NCBI GenBank assembly: GCA_964431545.1
Contig: CAYSLC010000038.1
Span: 1-30,925, forward strand
Direction of reading: 5' to 3'
Length of the DNA: 30,925 nucleotides
Origin: CAYSLC01 sp964431545
Lineage (GTDB): Bacteria > Desulfobacterota > Desulfobacteria > Desulfobacterales > JAABSP01
The translations under genes and the position numbers were made by a program. Of the stretch, positions 1 to 7,368 are shown one piece after another. The notes under the pieces are model-generated. The model worked only from the letters and a program-made list of their open reading frames with translations, did not search any database and had not been told where the DNA came from. Numbering within the stretch: the stretch's first letter is position 1; each line of letters starts with the position of its first letter.

Positions 1-1388
1 CCCGTGATGATGGGCCGGTCCGGGTCGCCTTCCAGGAAATCGACGATTACCTCCTGGCCGATGCGGGGAATGTACATGGCGCCCCATCCGGCGCCGGCCC
101 ACAACTGGCTGACCCGGATCCAGCAGGAGCTTTTATCATCCCGCTGGCCCTCCCGGTCCCAATGAAACTGGACTTTGACCCGCCCGTGTTCGTCCGTGTA
201 AATCTCTTCCCCCGACGGACCCGTGACGATGGCCGTTTGGGCGCCCCGAACCACCGGCTTAGGGGTTTTCCGGATCGGCCGGTAGGGGATTTCATAAGGG
301 ATGCATTGGAACCGATTATCATACTTGTAGTCGGCGCTGAAGGGGTCCCTCCGGGATGTTGTCCCCTCCATCTCTTGTACAACCTCGTGTTCGATCTCGG
401 TGAGCAGGTATTCCTTGCCGTCGAAATCCGGCCGGTAATAGTCCGCCAGCCGGAAACGATATCCGGTGACAAAGGCCCGGCAATCGCTGGCGCCGACCAG
501 TTTCGTCACCTGGGCCTCCTCCTCTTCCATCCGTACATTGACCAGCCGATCCCCGCCCCCTCTTTTGGCATACAACCCCGGATAATCGTAGATTTCCCGC
601 TCGCCCGGCCCCAGCATTGTTTTCGCGGACGCATCCACCAGCAGGTTGCTCGACGGGGTCTCAAAGTTGTAGTCGGCCAGGGCGTATTTGCCGGGCCGGA
701 TCTCCTGGACCACCTTCAGCTGGGTGAGGACATCTTCCTCCATCCACCCCCCATGGCTGGTATGGTAGGCGGCGACCTCCTGTCCCGGGCAGGGTTTATT
801 CTTATCCGGCGCGTCCGCCAGGACGAGCCGGTGGACCCCGTATTCGTGTTCGAAAAAATAATGAATCCCCTCTTCCTCCAGGAGACGCGAGATGAAATCA
901 AAGTCTGTCTCCCGGTACTGGACGCAATACGTCCTCGTCTCATAGGCCCCGTTGAGGCGGACGTTGTAATCCCTGAAGCCCTTTTCGGCGAAAATCATCT
1001 CCACAATGTCCGGGACGGACAGATTCTGGAAAATCCGCGAATCGGCTGTACGGGCCAGCAGCCAGAGCCACGGGACCATCGTGGCGGTATAATAGGAAAA
1101 CCGGGCGTCGCTGCCACCCCAATCCCCCCCTCCCCTGCCCTGGGAAAACCGGGAAACGATACCGCTGAAATAGCGCTCTCCGCCATCGGCCAGGACGACG
1201 GTGATCGTCACCGGCTTGCCGATGATCTCCTCGAACGGGATACTGTGGATTTCGGACATCAAATCGAGTTCGAAGGAAAAAAGGTTGGACAGGCTTTCCC
1301 GGCCCCTGAATGACTTCAACAGCAACACGTCTTTTCCCAGGGGGGAATCGAATGCGACCATCCGGTTTTCTTGAGTGTACATGGGCAT
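1..1388 (-). CDS. vgrG: VgrG / TssI spike protein, N-terminal part (3' end beyond window)
   Basis: VgrG trimers cap the Hcp tube and carry effectors through the target envelope. About 462 codons are visible without a stop, running off the left edge. The start is an ATG at 1388 (MPMYTQENRM); a second in-frame ATG lies two codons on. The N-terminal gp27-like part contains the family hallmark FAEKGF around residue 130 and the segment TDFDFISRLLEEEGIHYFFEH. The visible C-terminal end enters the gp5 OB-fold/needle region: DEHGRVKVQFHWDREG, then SCWIRVSQLWAGAGWG and IPRIGQEVIVDFLEGDPDRPI. A G-run near 1120-1126 (seven Gs on the coding strand) is easy to misread as a frameshift; counted carefully the frame is intact. 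The gene is separated from the rest of the T6SS by kinase 1 and points away from it, so it probably has its own promoter and starts an effector operon outside the window. Confidence 0.95.
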   Translation of the reverse strand, partial: MPMYTQENRMVAFDSPLGKDVLLLKSFRGRESLSNLFSFELDLMSEIHSIPFEEIIGKPVTITVVLADGGERYFSGIVSRFSQGRGGGDWGGSDARFSYYTATMVPWLWLLARTADSRIFQNLSVPDIVEMIFAEKGFRDYNVRLNGAYETRTYCVQYRETDFDFISRLLEEEGIHYFFEHEYGVHRLVLADAPDKNKPCPGQEVAAYHTSHGGWMEEDVLTQLKVVQEIRPGKYALADYNFETPSSNLLVDASAKTMLGPGEREIYDYPGLYAKRGGGDRLVNVRMEEEEAQVTKLVGASDCRAFVTGYRFRLADYYRPDFDGKEYLLTEIEHEVVQEMEGTTSRRDPFSADYKYDNRFQCIPYEIPYRPIRKTPKPVVRGAQTAIVTGPSGEEIYTDEHGRVKVQFHWDREGQRDDKSSCWIRVSQLWAGAGWGAMYIPRIGQEVIVDFLEGDPDRPIIT

Positions 1389-2100
1389 GGCGTTCCGATT
1401 TCTTGGGTGTAGTCAGCGGAATACGATGGCGTAACGCTTTTTGATTTTTATTATCCGACCCTGTAGCGCATGTCAATAGGCGCGCCGGACCGGGCGCCTT
1501 TCCCCATCCCGTTTTTTTACCTTATCTGCCCTCATTCCATACACGATATAGCAGTTGAAACAACGCATGTCGATCGTCTCCATGTCCCTGGAAAACCGGG
1601 TTGACGCCGGCCTTCTCACCGATCAAGCCACCGTCAGGCTGCTGGTGTTCAACGGCCTGTTGATCGCTTCGGCCGGCAGGACATGCTCCATTCCCCGGAT
1701 AGGAACCAGGATGTCATGGGAGTTGGTCCCAGCGCCCTGCTGCTGGCCGATTTGACCACCCGAAAAGAGGGGCATCGAGCCGCCGATCCCGGAACCGGCT
1801 GGGGTATCCGTTCTGGCGGCCCGCCACAGCAGATGTGTCCTTGCCGGTGTTCTGCGCATCATTCAGAGGCTCCTGGAACCGGGTTTTTGTTTCCGGCCTC
1901 CAGCCCGGATCAGGGGCCTCCAATGGGATGACCACGCCCGCCTAAAAACGGCGCCACCGATTTTCTTCTTGATTTACCAACGGTTCCGATATAAACTTCA
2001 TATTAAATAAAATTAAGTTGTTAACACTCAGAAAACCATACCGGACGCCAACATTGGAAACCATCAGCCGCCGCCAACCCTTTCGGAAGGTCTAAAGCCA
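1389..2100. other. Spacer between vgrG and kinase 1, no confident gene
   Basis: About 700 bp. On the minus strand two overlapping frames stay open from about 1935 to 1520. One (1623-1862) encodes 79 residues. The other encodes 73 residues, meets a TGA near 1714, and then stays open in the same frame for some 60 further codons. Neither shows a recognisable domain or a good ribosome binding site, so this could be chance in GC-rich DNA or an eroded gene. A short GC-rich inverted repeat (AGGCGC...GCGCCT, about 1478-1499) lies upstream of vgrG. The last 130 bp, from about 1965, turn AT-rich, as expected for the kinase 1 promoter. Confidence 0.6.
1969..1995 (+). promoter_or_regulatory. Possible sigma70-like promoter for kinase 1
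   Basis: TTGATT (1969-1974) and TATAAA (1990-1995) are separated by 15 bp at the edge of the AT-rich stretch upstream of the TTG start at 2101. The spacer is short and the -35 is imperfect. Another AT-rich box, TATTAA at 2001, could serve instead. Confidence 0.25.
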
Positions 2101-3843
2101 TTGACTGACCCCATCGCCACTCCAAAAAATAAAAAAATTTTATTCTGGGTATGTTCCTTTGCCTGGATCGCGCTTACCCTCGCGGGGTATTCGGTTTACC
2201 GGCATTCGGTAAAACGGTTCCACCAAGAGGCTCAACAGACGATCGTCCACAGCATCCGGACGGCGGGTGGCGACTCCGGTTATAGAAAAGCGATGGTCGC
2301 GATCCAAAACCTCGCCGGCAGCGAATTGCCCGCTTATATCGATCTCGGGGAGCAGGAAGAAGTGGAAGAGCGCCTGGACGAGGCAGCGAGCCGGTTCTCT
2401 CCACAAGCCGCCATCACATTGTTGAATAAGGATGGCACCGTCCTGGCGCGGCGGGGAAACAGCCCCGTGCCGCTCGAATCGATCATCCCGCTTGCCGAAG
2501 TATCCGGAATCGACACCGGACTCCTGATTCCTGTGAAGGGGGAAATCTTTGCGGTGTTTTCCGATCAACTGATGTTTTTCCAAGACAACGTCGCCAGGAT
2601 AAAAGTCTGTCTGCCCACAGGGGTCAACAGCCCGCTCGGCAGCTACCTCATGGTATTCATTCTATGGTCGGTTCTCCTGGCGCCGGGATTGATCGCCGTT
2701 GGGGTATTGGTGTCCAAATTTGCCGGCCACCGCTCCCAAACACGGGCGGTTCGACGGGCCGGCGAAGAAAAAGCGCGGGATATGTTGCAGCTTTTTTCCC
2801 AACTTCAAGCGCTTTACAGCCGGAAAGACCGTCAGGAGAATGCTTTTGGCCAATACATACTGAGCCATCTGATCGCCAAAGGCGGGATGGCGGAGTTGTT
2901 CATCGCCAAAAAGGTGGGGCAATACGGGTTTGAAAAAACGGTGGTGTTGAAAAAAATATTGCCGCACCTTTCCGATCAGGCGGAATTTATCGCCATGTTC
3001 ATCGAGGAAGCCAAGCGGAGTGCGATACTCGATCATTCAAATATCGTGCGCACCGACGATTTCGGCGAGATCGCCCAGACAGACGACCACGGCCGGGAAA
3101 AAAAAGAATATTTCATTTCCATGGAATTCGTGCAGGGAAAAAACCTTCAGGAACTGCTGAAAGAGCTGGGCCGGGCCTTTCCCATCGACGCTTCCTGCTT
3201 TATTGCCTCCCAGGTATGCCGCGGGCTGGAATACGCGCACGGGAAAGGCATCATTCACCGGGATATCAGCCCCCACAACATCATGATCTCCTTTGAAGGC
3301 GACGTGAAAATCACCGATTTTGGCATCTCCAAAGCCAGCACAGACATCAGTCTGACCCAAACCGGCGTTATCAAAGGGCATATAGGATACATGTCTCCTG
3401 AACAAATCCAGGCAAAGGAGTTGGGGCCTCAAACGGATATTTACTCTCTGGGCATCGTCTTTTACGAAATGCTGTCAGGGCGCAAGCTGTATAAATTCGG
3501 TTCCCTTATCGAAGCCGTCAACTTGATACCGGTGACCGAAATCGCCCCCATTCAAACGATCGTGCCGGGCATCTCGAACGAATTGAATCATATCGTCATG
3601 ACATGCCTGGAGAAGGATCGATCGGAACGGTTTCAGCACATCGGTCAGGTTGCGGAGAGACTGGAAGACCACATGCGGGACGCCACGGTTGTCTATAGCA
3701 GGTCGGACCTTGCGAAGTTCATGAAGCAACATTTCAAGGAGACCCATATCACCAAAACCGGTGGACAGCTCAATGCCAGCCTCGTCTGGCAGGTTTCCCG
3801 CCATATAGTCGACAGCGCGGTTGCCAACACATCGGAAGGATAA
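2101..3843 (+). CDS. Transmembrane Ser/Thr protein kinase (PpkA-type, T6SS-linked), kinase 1
   Basis: Predicted inner-membrane receptor kinase phosphorylating Ser/Thr on cytosolic targets, in the manner of PpkA in threonine-phosphorylation control of T6SS. Order: TM1 at about 12-32; periplasmic region about 33-178 with no family I can name; TM2 about 181-204; linker; kinase domain about 250-510. The kinase is complete by its key residues: glycine loop AKGGMAELFIAKK (259-271), Lys in VVLKK (281-285), alphaC Glu in IEEAKRS, catalytic HRDISPHN (386-393, Asp388), DFG (406-408) and an SPEQ segment after the activation loop. The start is TTG, chosen because it precedes TM1 and follows a GGAAGG about 12 nt upstream. 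It resembles kinase 2 (28611-30230) closely in the kinase domain and in overall layout, but not in the periplasmic part. It converges on the M14 lipoprotein gene with only 14 bp between stops. No PP2C partner is in the window. Confidence 0.93.
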   Translation: MTDPIATPKNKKILFWVCSFAWIALTLAGYSVYRHSVKRFHQEAQQTIVHSIRTAGGDSGYRKAMVAIQNLAGSELPAYIDLGEQEEVEERLDEAASRFSPQAAITLLNKDGTVLARRGNSPVPLESIIPLAEVSGIDTGLLIPVKGEIFAVFSDQLMFFQDNVARIKVCLPTGVNSPLGSYLMVFILWSVLLAPGLIAVGVLVSKFAGHRSQTRAVRRAGEEKARDMLQLFSQLQALYSRKDRQENAFGQYILSHLIAKGGMAELFIAKKVGQYGFEKTVVLKKILPHLSDQAEFIAMFIEEAKRSAILDHSNIVRTDDFGEIAQTDDHGREKKEYFISMEFVQGKNLQELLKELGRAFPIDASCFIASQVCRGLEYAHGKGIIHRDISPHNIMISFEGDVKITDFGISKASTDISLTQTGVIKGHIGYMSPEQIQAKELGPQTDIYSLGIVFYEMLSGRKLYKFGSLIEAVNLIPVTEIAPIQTIVPGISNELNHIVMTCLEKDRSERFQHIGQVAERLEDHMRDATVVYSRSDLAKFMKQHFKETHITKTGGQLNASLVWQVSRHIVDSAVANTSEG

Positions 3844-3857
3844 CGTCCCCACCGAGG

Positions 3858-5642
3858 TTATTCGGAAGCCTCATTTTGCAATCGGGATTTGTGCTGCTCG
3901 GCCTTTTCGATTTTCTCCGCAACATTTTCATAATCCGGATCGATGGCCGCCACCGCCCGCCATTCTCTAATGGCGCTTTCCAGTGCAGCGACGGCTTCCC
4001 GCCCCGCCTTTCCGCCCGCTTCCACAAAATGGCGCCGACCCAGTTCATAGTGGAGGGCTTTCAGGCGATCTCTGCATTCTGCACAGGCAGGATTGTAACG
4101 CAGCGCATTATCAAAATGGTATTGGGCGTCTTTGATTGCGCCGGTTTCCCAATACGCCGCCCCTAACCGGCGATGGGACCGGTAAAGATATTCTGCGGCC
4201 CGCTTTTCTTCAGCGTTGATTCGGATCACGGCAGCCAGCGCATCGACCGCATCTTCGTAAGCGCCCTGTTCAAAGCTGGCGATGCCGCTTTTCAGGGCGT
4301 TTTCCACTTCAATGGTTTGTGACAGGTATTCCTGGCAGGCACTGCATCCGTCCGAATATCGCAAAGCGACCTTAAAATTCTCCCGTGCCGCAGCATATGC
4401 CCCTTCCTTGAACAAAGCGAGCCCCATGCCGAGGTGCGATTGGGCGAGGTATTCCGCTGCGGTGGCGTCGTCCGGATTCAAATCGACCACCCGCATCAAC
4501 GCCGTGACTGCGCCCTGAAAATCATCGTCGTTGTAGCGGGCAATCCCCTTGTTTAAGTCGGCCTCCGCCGTCCTGGCCTTTTGGACGTATTCGCCGCACG
4601 CCGCGCATTCGCCCGCCCGCTTTGCCGACTCGAACGCCTTCAGGGCCGAACCGTAGTCTCCTTTTTCGTACAATCTCTTGCCGCGCTCGAAATGTTCGTT
4701 TTTCGCCGGTCCCGGCTCCGGAACCGGAGGGGTGGATTGAGAGCCGGAACGATCATCGGCCCCGGTCGTTTTCGTCTCTTCTGAATCCCGGGTTTGGCTG
4801 TCTGACGGGGTTTCCGGCCGCTCTTTGGCGACAATCCGGATGCTTTCAGGAACCGGATCCGGGAAAGTAACCGCTGCAACAATCGAATTTCCAAATCGAT
4901 CCCATACTTTCCCCCAGTCAAGCGAGACGCTGCCCCGGACCCCCAGCGTGATCACCGGGATGTCGTGCGTTTCTCCGAAATGGCCGAGAGATCCGTTGCT
5001 GGTCGGAATCTGGTGGATGGGCAATCCATCGGCATAGGCTTGAATGTGTTCGGCTATCGTTTTCGCCGCCGCCATATCCGCACCGTCGTAATCGAGAAAT
5101 CTCAGTTTTCGGATGCTGATCACCCGATCCGGGTGGTGGGTGTTGATGGCGTCGAGCACCGCCTGGGTCTCCGGCTGGGGCACTTCTGATAGAAAGTCCC
5201 GGTTAAGATCGATGTTGTTCGCATTCCGCCGGGTCTGTTTCTCGATGGCATCCGGGTTCACTTCGGGCAGCAACACGACTTTTCGATTGACCAGCAGTCG
5301 CTTGTGCTCCATGAGATACTGAGACAATCGATGGAGCAACGGCGTCCCGATGACTTCATCCCCGTGCATGGCCGCCATCATCAGAACAACCTCTGTATGC
5401 GACTGTTTCGCCGTGTCGGGGCTGTCACCGACCGACTGCGGTAGGGTCAGTATGATCGATTTGATCGGTCGCCCCTCCACAGAATGTCCGATCACGGATT
5501 CTTTTTTAATCTGCACCGGTTTCGGTGTGGGCGGCCGCTCTGCAGAGGGCTTGACATTATGGGAGCAGCCGATCGCAAAGAACAGGATAAGCAGGTAAAC
5601 ATAGAAGATCGCGATGACACTGTTGATCGCTGGTTTTCTCAA
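3858..5642 (-). CDS. Lipoprotein with degenerate M14 (MpaA-like) peptidase domain and CxxC-bearing TPR repeats
   Basis: The N-terminus is a lipoprotein signal with lipobox FAIGC (Cys26), so the protein is probably anchored on the periplasmic side of a membrane. Residues about 50-270 resemble the M14 carboxypeptidase/murein-peptide amidase fold: HGDE (93-96, His and Glu zinc ligands), NPDAIEKQTRRNANNIDLNRDF (129-150), and the segments around VISIR (174-178) and VITLG (230-234). In active MpaA-like enzymes the VISI segment is followed by the third zinc ligand His and the last strand carries the catalytic Glu. Here these are Arg178 and Gly234, so hydrolysis is doubtful. A Pro/Ser/Thr-rich linker (about 275-315) leads to TPR-like repeats (about 317-594) with CxxC pairs at 346/349, 433/436 and 520/523. 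The TTG start follows AAGGAG with 7-nt spacing, so the unusual start is well supported. It is the last gene of the minus-strand T6SS run and may assist envelope passage or assembly; function unknown. Confidence 0.85.
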   Translation of the reverse strand: MRKPAINSVIAIFYVYLLILFFAIGCSHNVKPSAERPPTPKPVQIKKESVIGHSVEGRPIKSIILTLPQSVGDSPDTAKQSHTEVVLMMAAMHGDEVIGTPLLHRLSQYLMEHKRLLVNRKVVLLPEVNPDAIEKQTRRNANNIDLNRDFLSEVPQPETQAVLDAINTHHPDRVISIRKLRFLDYDGADMAAAKTIAEHIQAYADGLPIHQIPTSNGSLGHFGETHDIPVITLGVRGSVSLDWGKVWDRFGNSIVAAVTFPDPVPESIRIVAKERPETPSDSQTRDSEETKTTGADDRSGSQSTPPVPEPGPAKNEHFERGKRLYEKGDYGSALKAFESAKRAGECAACGEYVQKARTAEADLNKGIARYNDDDFQGAVTALMRVVDLNPDDATAAEYLAQSHLGMGLALFKEGAYAAARENFKVALRYSDGCSACQEYLSQTIEVENALKSGIASFEQGAYEDAVDALAAVIRINAEEKRAAEYLYRSHRRLGAAYWETGAIKDAQYHFDNALRYNPACAECRDRLKALHYELGRRHFVEAGGKAGREAVAALESAIREWRAVAAIDPDYENVAEKIEKAEQHKSRLQNEASE

Positions 5643-5649
5643 CGTTTTT

Positions 5650-5655
5650 CTCCTT
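5650..5655 (-). promoter_or_regulatory. Ribosome binding site of the M14-TPR lipoprotein
   Basis: AAGGAG on the minus strand, 7 nt before the TTG at 5642-5640. It decides this non-ATG start, which also gives a full signal peptide. Confidence 0.75.
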
Positions 5656-5723
5656 TAGCCGGCGGTCGGCCCAAAATCAAGATGTGTCCGGCAAGCCCGG
5701 ACGGCACCGTTGCCTCTGTAAAG

Positions 5724-5744
5724 CCCGGATGCGCCGCATCCGGG
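5724..5744. repeat. Near-perfect palindrome (REP-like or weak terminator) in methyltransferase-lipoprotein gap
   Basis: CCCGGATGCG (5724-5733) and CGCATCCGGG (5735-5744) are perfect inverted arms around one base. A second small hairpin (GCAC-tcc-GTGC) adjoins at 5745-5755. On the minus strand, the direction of the flanking genes, the stem is followed only by CTTTAC, so a Rho-independent terminator would be weak. The look is reminiscent of REP-type extragenic palindromes, but only one copy was noticed here. Confidence 0.5.
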
Positions 5745-5826
5745 GCACTCCGTGCGGAACAGGCCATTATTCTGCATTTTGGTCCCATTTTCACTCTTTC
5801 CTCTCCAGCCCGCTCCGCCGCCGTTT

Positions 5827-7344
5827 TTAGAGGAGGTGTTTCGGAATAATAACCCCCCTTTCCCCGAGTTGCCGAATAATCCCGAGCACCGACGCCATAA
5901 TCCGTTCAGAATCCACCTCCAAGGCGGCCGCCAGTTCTTCGATCAACTCGCCCATAGGCCGTTTACCGTTGCAGCGTCCTAACAATCCAATCATCCGGCC
6001 GTCCACATTGCCCGTGTAACAGATGCCCCGGGTCATGCCAAGAACCAGATGTTCAATCGACCACCCGTCGCCGGACGACCGAGAGCGTTGCCGCAGGCAG
6101 GCGTCTTCGGAAATCAAAAAAGCTGTTTTGAGCAATGTGTCGTTCGATGCGGAGACAGCAAAATCCCGCCACTCAAAGCCTCTCTCAATGCATCGCCCGG
6201 CATCCTCATCTATTTGCTCCACATCCTCTTCAAACCGATGCCATTGGGGCGGGCGGTTCGTTTTCCGCATGTTGATCAACCCGGTGCTGATCGCTTCGAT
6301 ATGCCGGCGTTCATAATATTCGATCCACTTTTCCCACCGGCTGGCATAGGCCGATGGGTCCAGTTTTTCGGTTTCAGTGAGCCAATTGACAGCATAGGCT
6401 GCCGGACTCTGGGTGGTCAAATTTAACACCCACACATCGCATCCGCTTTCCTGGAACCATCTCTGAAGTCGATGCTGCCAGGGGGTTCCCCGGATATGCG
6501 CCCATTGGGCGGTGAGTTGGCAAAGGCCGCCCTCATTCAGGAACCGGGGGGCGTCCCGTATGATCCGCTCCACAAATCCATCCCCTGCCATGCCGCCGTC
6601 CCGAAAAGCAAACCGGGATTCCGGTGAAATGGCAAACGGCGGATTGACGAGAATAGTGTCGAAACGGTCTGTCTCAACAGGTTCGAACAAGCTCCCCCTG
6701 CGGAATTCCATATTCCATACATTGTTTAGCGCTGCATTAAAGGCGGCGATATTCAACGCCCTGGGGTTGACGTCCGTGCTGATCACCCGTTCGCTGTGAC
6801 TCGCGCACATAATGCCCTGAATGCCGCAACCGGTCCCCATGTCCAGAACCCAACCCGCCCGCCGGCGGACGGCGGCATGGAGTAGTCGGATGGAGGAAGG
6901 GCCAGGGCCGTGTACATGATCCGGCCGCATCTCCTGATGGGTCTCTTTCCGGGTCGGATCGAAGGCAATCCAACAGGGTCCCGATGGCACCAGTCGAAAA
7001 ACCGCATGGATCCGTTCGCCTTCTCTCCTCAGCAAACCGGTCTCCAGCCATGAATCGATCGTCATGGGCGCCACGGCCCGCCGGGCCCAAGACATCTCCA
7101 CGGGCACATTCAATATGAAAAGCCGGATCAAGACATCAACAGGCGCCCCGCCGGCGGTCATCCTCAGCAGGCGCGGGAATTCTTTTTGTTCCACCCGAAC
7201 CGAATCCTCCTGGTTCAAGTGTTCCAGTATCCCCCTTTCGTTGAAGTGGGCTTCGTGTAAAACCTTTCGGATCCCGCCGATCCGATCCACGTCCAGAACA
7301 AGCGGATGCTCTCGATCTGTCGAATGCATGGCGGGGTTTCCCAT
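5827..7344 (-). CDS. Class I SAM-dependent methyltransferase, HemK/RsmC-like NPPF type with extra N- and C-terminal domains
   Basis: The central Rossmann methyltransferase has motif I LDMGTGCGIQ (167-176), an acidic residue ending strand 2 in ISTDVNPRAL (Asp191), and NPPF (234-237). NPPF is the active-site motif of enzymes that methylate amide or amino nitrogens (PrmC, N6-adenine, RsmC). The segment FDTILVNPPFAISPESRFAFRDGG and the following 'GGLCQLTAQWAHIRG' style region recall the uncharacterised actinobacterial-type methyltransferases annotated with DUF7059/DUF7782; that comparison is from memory. Residues about 425-505 look like a small winged-helix or PqqD-like domain (LLGRCNGKRPMGELIEEL...LGERGVIIP). 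The gene starts 24 bp after the clpV stop, so it is probably co-transcribed with it. The ATG at 7344 has no clear Shine-Dalgarno; Met6 is an alternative. Substrate unknown: rRNA, a release factor or a T6SS protein are all possible. Such an enzyme is not a standard T6SS accessory. Confidence 0.85.
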   Translation of the reverse strand: MGNPAMHSTDREHPLVLDVDRIGGIRKVLHEAHFNERGILEHLNQEDSVRVEQKEFPRLLRMTAGGAPVDVLIRLFILNVPVEMSWARRAVAPMTIDSWLETGLLRREGERIHAVFRLVPSGPCWIAFDPTRKETHQEMRPDHVHGPGPSSIRLLHAAVRRRAGWVLDMGTGCGIQGIMCASHSERVISTDVNPRALNIAAFNAALNNVWNMEFRRGSLFEPVETDRFDTILVNPPFAISPESRFAFRDGGMAGDGFVERIIRDAPRFLNEGGLCQLTAQWAHIRGTPWQHRLQRWFQESGCDVWVLNLTTQSPAAYAVNWLTETEKLDPSAYASRWEKWIEYYERRHIEAISTGLINMRKTNRPPQWHRFEEDVEQIDEDAGRCIERGFEWRDFAVSASNDTLLKTAFLISEDACLRQRSRSSGDGWSIEHLVLGMTRGICYTGNVDGRMIGLLGRCNGKRPMGELIEELAAALEVDSERIMASVLGIIRQLGERGVIIPKHLL

Positions 7345-7368
7345 CGGATCGGAAAAGGGCGGTGACGG

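Noticed and set aside
1075..1190. Apparent frameshift in vgrG, because overlapping frames here contain VgrG-like shadows
   Set aside because: Recounting the C-run at 1124-1130 (seven bases) keeps one frame open from 1388 to the window edge with continuous VgrG similarity.
162..1313. 383-codon plus-strand open frame
   Set aside because: It is antisense to vgrG, has no domain, and arises from GC-rich codon structure.
1478..1499. GC-rich inverted repeat as a terminator
   Set aside because: No gene ends into it on the plus strand and the T-run lies more than 10 nt away; on the minus strand it sits upstream of vgrG.
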